DNA of 64,000 bases, taken from contig JAYKKM010000159.1 of assembly GCA_035772405.1 (NCBI GenBank), positions 1,184,501-1,248,500 of the forward strand, written 5' to 3'. This document shows positions 22,534 to 33,540 of this stretch, piece by piece. The notes beneath the pieces are model-generated. The model saw nothing but the letters and a program-made list of their open reading frames with translations. It was not told where the DNA came from and did no database searches. Position numbers and translations under genes: made by a program. Positions within the stretch are counted from its first letter, which is position 1. Each line of letters starts with the position of its first letter. Source of the stretch: Chrysogorgia sp. JL179-B06. Lineage: Eukaryota > Cnidaria > Anthozoa > Scleralcyonacea > Chrysogorgiidae.

Positions 22534-22860
22534 CCGGGATCCCACCTGGGATACCACCTGGGATCCCACCCGGGATCCCACCCGGGAATTTGGAACGGGA
22601 TTCCACCCGGGATCCCGGGTAAATCCCACCCGGGATCCCAGGTAAATCCCACATGGGATCCCAGGTAATCCGGCCTGGGATCCCGGGTAAATCCCGCCTG
22701 GGATCCCGGGTAAATCCCGCCCAGGATCCCAGGTAAATCCCACATGGGATCCCGGGTAAATCCCACATGGGATCCCGGGTAAATCCTGCCCAGAATCCCG
22801 GGTAAATCCTGCCTGGGTAATCCCGCCTGGGATCCCGGGTAATCCCTGCTGAGACTTTGA
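22534..22860. repeat. Left subterminal minisatellite of element B (GGGATCCC-based)
   Basis: Degenerate ~17-24-bp units around GGGATCCCACCTGG and GGGATCCCGGGTAAATCC. Multi-frame open reading is a by-product of the repeat. Confidence 0.8.
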
Positions 22861-23750
22861 AGTGGGATCCTGCCTGGGATTTTAATACAAAAATTTGTGT
22901 GGGAGATTTTATCAGGTATTAAATTGTCATCCCTTGTGGAATATGGGAATTCCACTTCTTGGGACTCTTAGAAAGGTAGATCATGGAAACAAGGTTTCCT
23001 AAACTGCACACATATATATTGTATTAATTGTGACAAAATATAACTTTTAAGTTTCAACTCTAATTCTTTAAAATAAATAGTTTATTTAGTTCATAATGAA
23101 ACTATAACTACTTTTTTAAAATAATTGGGAAACTAGTTCAAAATATATGATACATTCAAATAAATATTTAACTAACTTGCTACGGTATTGGAAATAAACA
23201 CTTTAAAATATATACATTAATAGTTAAAATTTAGTATGTTAAACATGTTAATATATAATATACAGTACATGTATACCTAATAATTACAGTTTATTAAGTA
23301 ACAATCATACATTATATTAATGTCTCTAGTTTTTAGTTTTTAAAAAATAGCTATATTTTTTTCTTGTTCAAATTCCTACACTTATCTGCTACAGTATGTG
23401 TTGTTGGATATTCATTGGTTCTCTTTGCCATTTGTCTGTTCTGTGTCCCCCAATCAAAATAAGTGCACTAATGAGCTGATAAAATAAAGGTAGTTATTAA
23501 ATAGTTTATTGTTATTAAAAATATCTTATAATTTTCTTGACAAAAAATCTGTTTAACCTGTTTAACTCTACAGTATTAGTATACACCATAACCAATGTTT
23601 GCAATGGAAAATTAATTATTATATTCTTTCCAACGTCAAGCACTATTATTAACAGTGAGGGCCTGCTTGGGTTATACATTATACAATGGTACATAACTTA
23701 TGTTATCAACATTCAATGTTGCCGAAATAATTTTACAATCATTTGCTGTA
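22861..23750. other. AT-rich non-coding interior of element B
   Basis: No frames with protein character; no repeats obvious by eye. Confidence 0.4.
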
Positions 23751-23754
23751 GTCA

Positions 23755-24018
23755 ATTTGATCGAGTGAAATGCCAAATATTACCTATAATATACCCAGAA
23801 TCTTATCCTGGCATTACCACCATATATATACAGAACTCGTGACTAGGCTCTCAGCAACGGCTTCCGTAGCTCAGTGGTCAGAGCACTGCACTAGCATCGC
23901 GGGTTCAATTCCAGCCGGAAGGCCTTGAAGTTTCATTTTTCGCAACTGGTCCCGGTTTGGTCTTAAATTGTATGTATTCCAACACTCGAAATTTTCCTTC
24001 ACCATAAATCCTTTCTAT
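23755..24018 (+). repeat. Diverged single copy of the 276-bp tRNA-like repeat
   Basis: Same order as the array units at 46-48 kb: GATCGAGTGAAATGCCAAAT first, tRNA-like part at 23859-23934, and CCTTTC before a TA run at the end. The tRNA-like part lacks about 11 bases of the anticodon 3' strand and variable loop, so it cannot fold as a tRNA. Confidence 0.85.
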
Positions 24019-24463
24019 ATATATTATATATATCTATATATCTTCAGCAACTTTTAATTATAAGTGGTGGTAAGTCTGTACTGATATAAACTAAGGCATA
24101 GTATACCAGTGACACAGAAATGTTTTGAGTACCAACTTAAACCATTTTTACCAGAATTTTTCTGCATCAAGAGGACTGAAAAATGTCTATAGTAACCATA
24201 CCGGTATACTCACTTCACTGGTTTTAAAAAATCTCTAATTAAATATGTAATTATTTACTTGTAATTTGTGCAAACAAATTCAACATGCCACAGGAATCTT
24301 GTTAAGAACCCGCTATGGATATAGGTAGTGTATTCCCCTCTGACTGTGGAGGGGAATTCGACTCGAGTATCACGCGCGAAACCAAATGCAACGCGCGAAA
24401 TACGAGCACAACAACAAGACGTTTCGCATTCGGCATTCAATATTGTTTTGGTATATTATAATA

Positions 24464-24674
24464 TATCATTTATAGACCCTCCGCTCGGGGAATTCGTCGA
24501 CTTTCACAAACGTTCAAACGCTAGTAGCTAGCCGTTCGAACGCTAGTAGCCTGCCGTTCGAACGCTGGTAGCAAGCCGTTCGAACGCAAGCCGTGTAGCA
24601 AGCTGTTCGAACGCCATTCGAACGAATGATATATATTTCGTCGAATTCCCCTCGCTTCGGGTCTATAAATGATA
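24464..24674. mobile_element. MITE, 211 bp, ~36-bp terminal inverted repeats
   Basis: Ends TATCATTTATAGACCC and GGGTCTATAAATGATA continue inward through GGGGAATTCGTCGA. The interior has about four GTTCGAACGCTAGTAGC-type units. A related sequence without the GTTCGAACG units is at 34320-34560. Confidence 0.85.
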
Positions 24675-24734
24675 AATATACACTAATATATAATCTTCAT
24701 TATTACAAACTGCATAGACACATGAAAGTGTTTG

Positions 24735-24868
24735 GCTCACCGGTTTTATTAGACCTTTCCATGGTTCTGGCTCGCCAATATCCACGTGCTTCCAGGTATT
24801 TTCCTTCAAATCAAACCACTTAGTTGTTGAGTAGTTCCTAAAACCTTGTTTCTTGAAACTGTAACGGC
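24735..24868 (-). other. Possible internal exon of an unknown gene
   Basis: The minus strand has an acceptor (CGCCGTTACAG), then a frame reading NYSTTKWFDLKENTWKHVDI and ending at GLIKP before a GTGAGC donor. The composition is clearly protein-like. The splice phase does not match the exon at 25047-25089 directly, so an exon is missing or the gene is broken. The family is not recognised. Confidence 0.4.
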
Positions 24869-25046
24869 GGAGTCAAATCTTTCGGGAAGAAAATCAATAA
24901 ATCCTTTGGCTCTACAAAGCAACGCAAATTACAAATAGATCAGAATTAATATGCTATATTAACTCACTCTAATTATCCTTTCAAAGGACTAGCAAAACAC
25001 ACTATTGCCTTGACGGATTTTAAAATCACTTTCTTTTGAACCTTAC

Positions 25047-25089
25047 CTTTGAGTTTTCTAATAGTTCTCCCTTTGTTAGAAGGTGCCAT
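25047..25089 (-). other. Probable first coding exon with consensus donor
   Basis: ATG in good context (ATAATGGC) encodes MAPSNKGRTIRKLK, ending in phase 1 at AAAG followed by GTAAGG. CCAAT-type boxes lie about 110-170 bases upstream. Likely the start of the same gene as the exon at 24735-24868, possibly captured by element B. Confidence 0.5.
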
Positions 25090-25202
25090 TATCACAAATA
25101 ATCTTCTTTCGTTCGGTAAAGATATACGTGACCGCAGTTTTCAGTTTTGAATATAGCGCGATGCTTGAAAGCATGGTCACACGTATCAAGTGTCGAGTGT
25201 TA

Positions 25203-25255
25203 ACCAATCACAGAACACTAAATACCACACTGACTCAGAACTCTGTTCTGATTGG
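25203..25255 (-). promoter_or_regulatory. Possible promoter: CCAAT-type boxes
   Basis: ATTGG at 25251-25255 (CCAAT on the minus strand), plus CCAAT on the plus strand at 25204-25208, upstream of the 25089 start. Suggestive only. Confidence 0.25.
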
Positions 25256-25664
25256 TCGCGCCACAATCTATTCCGTGCCGTCCGGATGTCATTGTGGCAA
25301 ATGAGGCCATATCAGCTTTCGTTCGAGCCAGCAACTTCACGAAAGAAAGGGAGATGATAGGGAGATACAAAACGTGGATGCGCGAATTTCGCATACCGGT
25401 TCCTCGAACCACGAATTAAGTGGCGGTATCATGTTGAAAGTAATATTGTTAATTAAATATGTATATATAGTGCCGTAGGACCGGGTTTTGAAACTCGCAT
25501 AAATTTATCAAAATTATTTGAAATTGGTACCAAAAAGCAACAAAGACAACAGCTACTCTTCATGTAAGTTATTTTTTATTTCATTTTAATAGTTTACAGT
25601 GTATTTAAAACAGATTTTGTCGCAACTTGTCACCAAACAGAGGGTGGAGTCTGGGTACGAGTAC

Positions 25665-25796
25665 TAATAATATAATATAATAATATAATAATAATATAAT
25701 ATAATATAATATAATATAATATAATATAATATAATATAATATAATATAATATAATATAATATAATATAATATAATATAATATAATATAATATAATA
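25665..25796. repeat. (TATAA)n microsatellite, BEL insertion site
   Basis: ATATA-type pentamers; they continue for about 30 bases after the other LTR (32958-32990), so the element inserted within this tract. Confidence 0.92.
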
Positions 25797-26229
25797 TGTC
25801 GCGTTCTCAGCATACCACGAGTAGTTGCTAGTATACCAGGTTCGCATGTATAAACCACTGTGTTGTGCGATTCACTCCAAGATCCAGTTATTATTTTATA
25901 GCTTTTATTTGAACAAAATACACGTAAACACAAGCGGTAAAAACTAGGAATAATACATAGAAAATATATGTAAATAAGAGCTATGACTAAGAGTAAACAA
26001 TAAGAAAGACACACAAAATACATACAACTTGACTTACATCTGATTTCGGCTATAAGGCCTAAATGTCTAAACTAGAAACTTTCTCCAACATGATTTAAAG
26101 TCATCAAAAAACGTGTCTTGTACGTTTTGTGAACATACGCGCAGTTTGTCAGCGGCCACAACTCGCTGGCTACAGTACGTGGTGTAACCACAATGTCTAT
26201 TTAACAATGTAATGTGAGTAAACGTCACA
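25797..26229 (-). repeat. BEL/Pao 3' LTR, 433 bp
   Basis: Appears identical base for base with 32525-32957. Bounded by TG...CA in element orientation (TGTGACG start, GCGACA end). A purine-rich GGGCGAGGAG tract lies directly before it in element orientation (about 26230-26240). Confidence 0.92.
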
Positions 26230-26276
26230 CTCCTCGCCCAAGGATGACTACATCCTTGCTATTTCTATTTACCGTC

Positions 26277-29200
26277 CTAGGTCGTTTTGTGGTGAACGTT
26301 GTCTCCGGGCACCAGAAGGATGAGTTCCTTGATCGGGCGAAACATGATTTTCTTCTTGCCGTCTCTTATAATTGAGATGGAAACCTTTCTCACTTTACCG
26401 TCTTCGCTCTTTATGGCGTCCGCGACTCGTGCCAGGGGCCAATGGTTACGGTATACCCCTTGTTCTTTCATCAGTACAACATCGCCTTTGACGAGGTCTC
26501 TCCGCGGCAGGTTCCACTTTTTTCTTGGTTGAAGAGACTGTAGGTATTCTCGGCGCCATCTCAACCAGAATTGGTCGGCGAGGTACTGGACTCGTCTCCA
26601 GCGACGGCGAGCATACAAGTCTGAAGGAAGGAAGCTGCCTAGTGGAGGTCCTAGAGGACGGGTCTTCATGGTTAGCAACATGGCGGGTGAGAGGGGTTGT
26701 GGATCATCAACTTCCGTTGGCACTGCGGTTAATGGTCGAGCGTTGACGATTCCGGTTACTTCCGCCATCAGGGTTGCTAGAAGCTCGTGGGTTAGCTGAG
26801 CCTTACCAAGTTCGAGAAGCATACCGTCTAAAACACGACGAATGGTTCCAACCTGTCTCTCCCACGCACCACCGAAATGCGATGCATGCGGCGGGTTCAT
26901 TTTCCACTGACATTCTTGCTCCATGACGAATCGTTGGACCTTTTCGAAATCTAACTCCGACTTTCCTCCTACGAAGTTTGTTCCTTGGTCGCATCGGAGT
27001 ATCGACGCCTGGCCGCGTAGCGCAAAAAACCGCCTAAGTGCACAGATAAAGGCACTTGTATCCATGGACTCCAAGAGCTCAATGTGGATTGCCCTGCTGG
27101 TGAGGCAAGTAAATACGAGACCCCATCGCTTTGAGTTCGCTGCACCACCTCTGGTTTTTCGCGTAAGGACTTCCCAAGGACCGAACACATCAAATCCGAC
27201 ATTTGTAAACGGGGCGCCAACCATGATTCTGTCTGCGGGGAGGTCGGCCATTTGTTGCTCTAAGGGTCGGCCTCGTAACTTCTTACAGGTCACACAGGAA
27301 TGTATCTCTTTCGATGCGACGTAGTGTCCCCCGATTATCCAGTAGCCCGCTTGGCGAACCGCGCCTCGAGTGATGCATCTTCCTTGGTGGTGCACTCGCT
27401 GGTGGTAGTGTCGTACTACCAGCTTGGAGACGTGGTCGTTCCGCGGCAAGATGATGGGGTGCTTCTCTCCTAACTCGAACTCTGCCCGCCGAAGACGTCC
27501 GCCAACGCGAAGTATGCCGTCGCTGTCTACAAATGGGTCGAGGCGATACAAACGGGTGCCTCTTTGCGACTTTTTATCGGTGGTAACTTCTCCGCGTGGT
27601 CTAGCGTCTTGATTCGTAGCCGCTCGCTGTAGTTGCTTGAGTTCGCTCTTGTACCCTTCCTCTTGCGTAGCACGAACTATTACAGTCGTTGCCTCTGTTA
27701 ACGCCTCCGTAATGGAATGTTGCTGTCCGTCCTTCGCTGATTCGGATCTGGCGAGTTGCTTACTCCTTCGGCGCTTGAATTTCCTTACTGTAACTATAAG
27801 TAACGCGATCGCCCGCTGTAGTGATGAGAGGCTTGAGAACCGCTCAAACCTTTTCGCTCCCAGCCTAATCGTGTTGTTACCTTCATCGATTTTGGTCGCC
27901 AAGTTGATGACTTCACATCGTACCTCAGGATCACTCTCGCTCGGGGTGACAATTTCACTTGGTGGAGGGATGTTATCCTGTCTGTTGATGAATTCCGGAC
28001 CCGATAGCCAAGTGGACTCCATCAATTTACTGGGTCGAACACCACGCGTCGCCAGGTCGGCTGGGTTGCGCTCACTTTGGACGTACCTCCACTGATCTGG
28101 TGATGATAGGCTTCGTATGAGCTGAACTCTGTTCGCAACGTACACGTAGAAGCGCTTGCTTTCGTTGGCAATGTAGCCTAGGACCACTTTCGAATCGGTG
28201 TAATAGGTGACTTGTGCGATGTCGAGATCGATTTCCTTTAATACCTTCTGTACCGCTTCGACTACTAAGACTGCTCCACATAGCTCCAGACGAGGTATGC
28301 TGACGGGATGTATCGGAGCCAATTTTGCCTGCCCGTAGACGAACGATACCGACACTTCTTTTTTTTCATTCCAAAGCTTTAGGTATACCGCCGCCCCAAT
28401 CGCGTTCTTACTTGCGTCTGAGAAACCATGGAGCTCTGCTCTCGTCGTCGTGCCAAAACCGTTCGGACTATAGCATCTAGGAACATAGACATGTTGCAAG
28501 TCTTGAAGGGAACCTTTCCAACACTGCCATTGACTCGTGATCTTTTCGGGAAGAGGGTCGTCCCATGCAAGTGGGATTTCGCCGGTAGTCCCTTTGCTCG
28601 TAGCTACCAGTTGCTGTAGCAGCTTTCTGCCTTCGAGGACAGCTGGTGCTGCCATTCCGAGGGGATCGTACACACTATTGATCACCGAAAGGACTCCTCT
28701 ACGAGTAAAGGGCTTGTCGGGCAGGGAAACGTTGAACGTGAAGACGTCGTGTTCGAGATCCCAATAGACACCAAGGGACCGCTGGGGCGGAAGGGTATCT
28801 TGACGGAGGTCTAAATCGCGTACAGCTTTCGCTCTGTCTTCGGTGGAGAAAGCTTCCATAACACGCGCAGAGTTGGAGACGACTTTGTGCAGCCTTAGGT
28901 GCGCCGTTGCGAGAGCGCTTTGGGCACTGGTGATGAGGTTAACTGCTTCTTCGTCGGTAGAAAGAGACGCCAGGCCATCGTCGACGTAAAAGTTACGGTA
29001 AACAAAGTCCTTAACCTCCTCGCCATACTTCTCCTCTCCCTCTAACGCGGTCTTTCTCAGCCCAAAGGTGGCCACAGCTGGGCTTGGTCCATTTCCGAAG
29101 AGATGGACATTCATGCGATACTCAATCACTTTCTTCTGCGGATCGTTGTCTTGGTACCAGAGAAACCGTAGATAGTCCCGATGTTCAGGATTGACGGAGA

Positions 29201-29744
29201 ATGAATAAAACATTTGCTCGATGTCGCACATGACTCCTACTCTTCCTCTGCGGAAACGAAACAGGACGCCGAGCAAGCTATTCATGAGATCGGGACCAGG
29301 TAACAAGACCTTGTTCAATGACACGCCATTGAACTCGGCCGATGCATCAAACACAACGCGTACCTTGGTCGGCTTTTTTGGGTGATACACTCCAAAGTGC
29401 GGTAAATACCAAACCTGACCGTTCTGACCTTGCATTTCCTCTCGTGGAACAGGTGTTGCATGTCCCTTGCTGATCATTGTCTCCATGAATTCCAGGTAGT
29501 CGTGCTCCATTTGTGGCTTTCTCTTCAGTGTCCTCAGTAGACCGTTTAGGCGATGAACAGCTTGAGCGCGGTTGTTGGGCAAAGCAGTGTCTGTCTGGCG
29601 AAATGGCAGGGGCATTTCCCAGTGTCCAGTACTGTTTTTATGGATTTGTTTCTTCATCATCTCAAGAAATTTCTGGTCTTCGATAGAAAGGCTGACTTCG
29701 TTATCGAGCGGAGTTGAGCAGAAACACTTTACTACCGGTGACAC
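26277..29744 (-). CDS. BEL/Pao pol: reverse transcriptase, RNase H, integrase
   Basis: About 1155 codons. RT has a motif A aspartate at about 174 (MCDIEQMFY) and the catalytic YVDD at about 253-256. RNase H follows (FSDASKNAIGA, YTDSKV, RNPADLATRG), with the BEL hallmark IPRLELCGAV nearby. An H2C2 zinc-binding region, then the integrase core with aspartates in FDVFGP and RCDQGTNF and glutamate in GGAWERQ complete it. The C-terminal region resembles the DUF5641 domain. There is no ATG at the 5' end; the frame is entered in the +1 register from gag, overlapping it by about 44 bases. All catalytic residues are present. Confidence 0.92.
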   Translation of the reverse strand: MSPVVKCFCSTPLDNEVSLSIEDQKFLEMMKKQIHKNSTGHWEMPLPFRQTDTALPNNRAQAVHRLNGLLRTLKRKPQMEHDYLEFMETMISKGHATPVPREEMQGQNGQVWYLPHFGVYHPKKPTKVRVVFDASAEFNGVSLNKVLLPGPDLMNSLLGVLFRFRRGRVGVMCDIEQMFYSFSVNPEHRDYLRFLWYQDNDPQKKVIEYRMNVHLFGNGPSPAVATFGLRKTALEGEEKYGEEVKDFVYRNFYVDDGLASLSTDEEAVNLITSAQSALATAHLRLHKVVSNSARVMEAFSTEDRAKAVRDLDLRQDTLPPQRSLGVYWDLEHDVFTFNVSLPDKPFTRRGVLSVINSVYDPLGMAAPAVLEGRKLLQQLVATSKGTTGEIPLAWDDPLPEKITSQWQCWKGSLQDLQHVYVPRCYSPNGFGTTTRAELHGFSDASKNAIGAAVYLKLWNEKKEVSVSFVYGQAKLAPIHPVSIPRLELCGAVLVVEAVQKVLKEIDLDIAQVTYYTDSKVVLGYIANESKRFYVYVANRVQLIRSLSSPDQWRYVQSERNPADLATRGVRPSKLMESTWLSGPEFINRQDNIPPPSEIVTPSESDPEVRCEVINLATKIDEGNNTIRLGAKRFERFSSLSSLQRAIALLIVTVRKFKRRRSKQLARSESAKDGQQHSITEALTEATTVIVRATQEEGYKSELKQLQRAATNQDARPRGEVTTDKKSQRGTRLYRLDPFVDSDGILRVGGRLRRAEFELGEKHPIILPRNDHVSKLVVRHYHQRVHHQGRCITRGAVRQAGYWIIGGHYVASKEIHSCVTCKKLRGRPLEQQMADLPADRIMVGAPFTNVGFDVFGPWEVLTRKTRGGAANSKRWGLVFTCLTSRAIHIELLESMDTSAFICALRRFFALRGQASILRCDQGTNFVGGKSELDFEKVQRFVMEQECQWKMNPPHASHFGGAWERQVGTIRRVLDGMLLELGKAQLTHELLATLMAEVTGIVNARPLTAVPTEVDDPQPLSPAMLLTMKTRPLGPPLGSFLPSDLYARRRWRRVQYLADQFWLRWRREYLQSLQPRKKWNLPRRDLVKGDVVLMKEQGVYRNHWPLARVADAIKSEDGKVRKVSISIIRDGKKKIMFRPIKELILLVPGDNVHHKTT

Positions 29745-32463
29745 TGTCTGTGAGCTGCAGTTGATTTGGACATGGAGTTACGTCGTACTTCACACCATCC
29801 ACTTTTACGGAGGTTGATGCTACTGCTTCATGTGCCTTGTGGCTGCTACAACTAGTGATGCTTGCCTTATGAACTTCGATATGGACGGCTCCGTTCAAGT
29901 AAGTCAGGCACATTTTACCCGTGATAGTCCATCCCAACAACAGCTTCTGAGCCCAGGGAGCACCCTTTGGTCCGTTTTTGAACGCTCGAACCTTCAGCAG
30001 CTCACCTGCGTCGCGACCCAAAAGGATGTGCAGGCCTGCACTTTCGTCTATAGGTGGAATCTCTTGAGCAATGTCCTGAAGATGGGGAAACTTCCTTGCT
30101 ACTTCAGGAGTGGGTATCTCTTTCTTGTTATCAGGGAAATTTTCACATTCAACAAGTGTTGGTAAAAGCGCCTCTCTGCCGTTTGAAGCAGATCTTACGA
30201 CCAGGCCGGAAACTCGTCGACCGAACTTGGTCTCTCTATTTCCACTGCAGGTTGACAGGTAATATTTTTCTTTCGGTCCGTTTGCTCCAAGCTTGTCGGC
30301 TAGCTCGCTGCTAATAAGGGAGCTGTTACTTTGATCGTCGATAATTGCATATGCTCGGTAGGATACATTTGGTTCCTCCGGGTTGACGATGTCCACCAGC
30401 AAGACTTTACTGCAGGAAACGCCACCGCCATTATCTTTGCACACCGCGGTGCATGTAATGTTTACTTGCTCTGTTGTATCCTCCTCACCGTCGATATGTG
30501 TGTACCTCTCATCTTTACCATCTCGGTCGACTTTTCCTTTGTGTAGGAGAGCAGGGTGACGATCACTTCCACAAATGGCGCAGCTAGTCTTGGCTTCGCA
30601 GTTTTTGGCTTGATGTCCCTCTTCGAGGCACCGGAAACAGAGTCTGGCTTTCTGGATCCACTCTGTCTTCTCATTTAGCGATTTTGTTGCAAAGGCTTTG
30701 CACTCGGTTAGCCCATGACGATCACACTTGTGGTAGGGGCACCACTTTTCGGCATGTGGTGGTCGGTTCTGGGGAGTGTTCACTTCACCGTCCAAGTTTG
30801 TGCTCAGGGTCCTGTGATCTCTCGGTTTCTCTCTGTTTCTTTCGAAGACAGGTTTTCGAAGGCCGCCTGCAAGAATGTTTGGGCGGTTCTTGATCGTCGC
30901 TTGGGCTTTTACTACCCGAGTAAAGGTACTGAAGCCTGGGTAGGCATCATGGTGACTCTCAGCATGTTTGACGACTTCTTTCTCCCACTTTGCTCTTAGG
31001 GAGGCTGGTAATTTTTCAACGACCGGTCTAATAGCTCCAGGGTAGTGCAGACACGCTAGTCCAGGTAGGTGCTCAATTTGACTGTTCACGTCCGCACATA
31101 GATCCGAAAATTCTTGAAGTTTGGCATGATCGTTTTCGTGGAAATTTGACGAGCTGTGTAAATGTTCCAACAGGGCATTCGTAATAACAGCTGCGCTTCC
31201 GAAACGTGTCTCGAGTTCTTTCCAGAGGAGATGGAGGAGGGTCGTGGGGTCGTTTTGATGACGTTTTCGGAAATTGTCTACGACACGTTGGACTTCTCCA
31301 CGAGTGAAACTGCGTAGATAATTGATTTCTTGTTCAGCGGTCACAGATGTGTCTTTGATCATGGCTTTGAAAGCTCTTTTCCAGGGGTGGAAGAGTGTTG
31401 CATCACCAGTGAAGAGGTCTGGATGGCATTTAGGCAGGTTTTGTCTCGCTAGGCCAGCGACCACCTGCCGATTTGCTGACGTCAGCGACTCTATAAGTTG
31501 ACTTCCGGTTGCATCTCCAATTTGTTGGACTTGTGAAACGAAGGGCATATAGGGTGCTCGATGCAGGCTGTTGCCTATGCTCATCGCTGGACTGCGGCGG
31601 GTTGTGGTGGGTTTGTGGGGAGGATGGGGACTATCACCAATGTCGCAAGTGGGGTGGTTGTTGATATTATTAAACCCAGGCGAGGTGTTTTCCTGTGAGA
31701 GGACTGAGTTGACCCAGTCGCTGGTTCTTTCTTCAACTCTCATATCTGGGATTTCTGGAGGGCTAACTCTCTCCGCTGACCCCTCTGCTTGCAGTGCTTC
31801 TTCAATAGCTTTGAGCTTCGCGTTTGCAATAGCCACTTTCTTATCTGCAATGAGTATCGACATTTCCTTTTCATGATCCAATTCTCGCTGGCGACAGTCA
31901 TGTTCTTTAGCTGCTATCACCCGTTCGTATTCTGCATTTTCCCGAGCTGCAGCGACTTCTGCTAGGGCATTTAATCTAGTATTACTACTCATTGAGGAAG
32001 ATGATCGGCGACTGCAATGGGATGATTTTGAGTGCCGGGAGGGAACCTCCGAACATCTATCAGATTGGACAATCTTTAATTCTTTCATTGCCTGATATGC
32101 TTGGCTAGCAATCTGATCCTGTTTAAGCCAATCAGTTTCATCCTTAAAAAGCCCATATTTGTCTTGCTCAAGTAAACATGTTAGTTCGCTTGCAATAAGT
32201 TCATACTCATCGGTTAGCATGGCGAGTTCATCTATATGCTTTTTATTGATAAAGTCTTCGTTTTTCAGTTTTAAGTCATTTAATAGTGCAGACAGTTTAC
32301 TACGTTTACAAATTGCTGTCTCAAGCCTGTCGTGTACAGCGTCTTGGAAAGCTTTACTAGATCGAGTTATTCTCCGTCTTTGATTCTCCATAATTTGACC
32401 GTCTGGTACTTGACTTGTTTCGAACGAATCTTCGTCACCATGTCCATGACCATAGTTGCTCAT
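29701..32463 (-). CDS. BEL/Pao gag and aspartic protease
   Basis: 920 codons. N-terminal charged region, a predicted coiled coil at about 160-225, and a gag-like domain of the DUF1759 type at about 340-520. Two zinc knuckles follow: CX2CX4HX4C at about 609-622 and CX2CX4HX4H at about 628-641. Then a DUF1758-type aspartic protease with IIDDQSNSSL near 707-716. The last part, LLGWTITGKM, is the segment that normally leads into RT in BEL elements. The ATG lies about 60 bases inside the 5' LTR. A GGTAAGC and a T-rich TTTTTTTACAAG lie between LTR and ATG and could act as splice signals. Confidence 0.9.
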   Translation of the reverse strand: MSNYGHGHGDEDSFETSQVPDGQIMENQRRRITRSSKAFQDAVHDRLETAICKRSKLSALLNDLKLKNEDFINKKHIDELAMLTDEYELIASELTCLLEQDKYGLFKDETDWLKQDQIASQAYQAMKELKIVQSDRCSEVPSRHSKSSHCSRRSSSSMSSNTRLNALAEVAAARENAEYERVIAAKEHDCRQRELDHEKEMSILIADKKVAIANAKLKAIEEALQAEGSAERVSPPEIPDMRVEERTSDWVNSVLSQENTSPGFNNINNHPTCDIGDSPHPPHKPTTTRRSPAMSIGNSLHRAPYMPFVSQVQQIGDATGSQLIESLTSANRQVVAGLARQNLPKCHPDLFTGDATLFHPWKRAFKAMIKDTSVTAEQEINYLRSFTRGEVQRVVDNFRKRHQNDPTTLLHLLWKELETRFGSAAVITNALLEHLHSSSNFHENDHAKLQEFSDLCADVNSQIEHLPGLACLHYPGAIRPVVEKLPASLRAKWEKEVVKHAESHHDAYPGFSTFTRVVKAQATIKNRPNILAGGLRKPVFERNREKPRDHRTLSTNLDGEVNTPQNRPPHAEKWCPYHKCDRHGLTECKAFATKSLNEKTEWIQKARLCFRCLEEGHQAKNCEAKTSCAICGSDRHPALLHKGKVDRDGKDERYTHIDGEEDTTEQVNITCTAVCKDNGGGVSCSKVLLVDIVNPEEPNVSYRAYAIIDDQSNSSLISSELADKLGANGPKEKYYLSTCSGNRETKFGRRVSGLVVRSASNGREALLPTLVECENFPDNKKEIPTPEVARKFPHLQDIAQEIPPIDESAGLHILLGRDAGELLKVRAFKNGPKGAPWAQKLLLGWTITGKMCLTYLNGAVHIEVHKASITSCSSHKAHEAVASTSVKVDGVKYDVTPCPNQLQLTDSVTGSKVFLLNSAR

Positions 32464-32524
32464 ACTTGTAAAAAAAGGTTTGATTGCTTACCTTGAATCT
32501 CCTTCGAGCCATCAGATTTTTTAC

Positions 32525-32957
32525 TGTCGCGTTCTCAGCATACCACGAGTAGTTGCTAGTATACCAGGTTCGCATGTATAAACCACTGTGTTGTGCGATT
32601 CACTCCAAGATCCAGTTATTATTTTATAGCTTTTATTTGAACAAAATACACGTAAACACAAGCGGTAAAAACTAGGAATAATACATAGAAAATATATGTA
32701 AATAAGAGCTATGACTAAGAGTAAACAATAAGAAAGACACACAAAATACATACAACTTGACTTACATCTGATTTCGGCTATAAGGCCTAAATGTCTAAAC
32801 TAGAAACTTTCTCCAACATGATTTAAAGTCATCAAAAAACGTGTCTTGTACGTTTTGTGAACATACGCGCAGTTTGTCAGCGGCCACAACTCGCTGGCTA
32901 CAGTACGTGGTGTAACCACAATGTCTATTTAACAATGTAATGTGAGTAAACGTCACA
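32525..32957 (-). repeat. BEL/Pao 5' LTR, 433 bp
   Basis: Identical by eye to the 3' LTR. The element reads from here toward lower coordinates. Confidence 0.92.
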
Positions 32958-32984
32958 TAATATAATATAATAATATCATTAGAT

Positions 32985-33176
32985 GTGCGAAGTTGATCAT
33001 CCAGGTTGTTGTAGTCTTGAGAAAGACTATTGTTGGTGACTAACGCATCGACGATGATCGCTGCTGAGGCCGTCGAAACGTCAGTCACCAACAACAGTCT
33101 TTCTCAAGACTACAACAACCTGGATGATCAACTTCACACATCTAATGATACTCCTAGGTTCAAACCATTTACTTTA
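32985..33176. repeat. Inverted pair of PLE-terminus-like fragments
   Basis: The left arm (CATTAGATGTGCGAAGTTGA onward) and right arm ending TCAACTTCACACATCTAATG are inverted copies around a GC-rich centre at about 33045-33075. The right arm has GTCGAAACGTCAGTCACC, as at 6087. Head-to-head PLE ends, like 36296-36507 but from another family. Confidence 0.75.
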
Positions 33177-33326
33177 ATATAATATAATATAATACAATAA
33201 CACTAATAGTTATAGTTTGATTTGGCTTCCTGTGATTTATTGGACCCAGAATTCCATCTTGAATTAGTTGGGATTTCAGGTATCACACCCAGGATCTTGC
33301 TTATGTTGCTTTTCGGTATTTTTCTT

Positions 33327-33540
33327 GGGATCCCACCTGGGATCCCGGGTCTCTCACCTGGGATCCCGCGTCTCCCACCGGGATCCCGGGTCTCCCACCC
33401 GGGATCCCGGGTCTCCCACCCGGGATCCCGGGTCTCCCACCCGGGATCCCGGGTCTCCCGCCCGGGATCCCGGGTCTCCCGCCCGGGATCCCGGGTCTCC
33501 CGCCCGGGATCCCGGGTATCCCGACCGGGATCCCGGGTAT
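33327..33540. repeat. Right subterminal minisatellite of element B
   Basis: About nine units of ~22-23 bp: GGGATCCCGGGTCTCCCACC and close variants. Confidence 0.88.

Larger units (their letters stand above)
25797..32957 (-). mobile_element. BEL/Pao LTR retrotransposon, 7.16 kb, recent insertion
   Basis: Two 433-bp LTRs that look identical, gag-protease and pol frames, a purine tract, and a candidate primer-binding site (TGGCTCGAAGGAGATTC, about 13 bases inside the 5' LTR, about 32496-32512). TAATA on both sides is a possible 5-bp duplication, but the site is a TATAA microsatellite so this is ambiguous. Confidence 0.93.

Noticed and set aside
22383..22955. Gly-Ile-Pro-rich frames of up to 190 codons near 22.5 kb, and Pro-Gly-Ser frames near 33.4 kb
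   Set aside because: Products of the GGGATCCC minisatellite, open in several frames at once.
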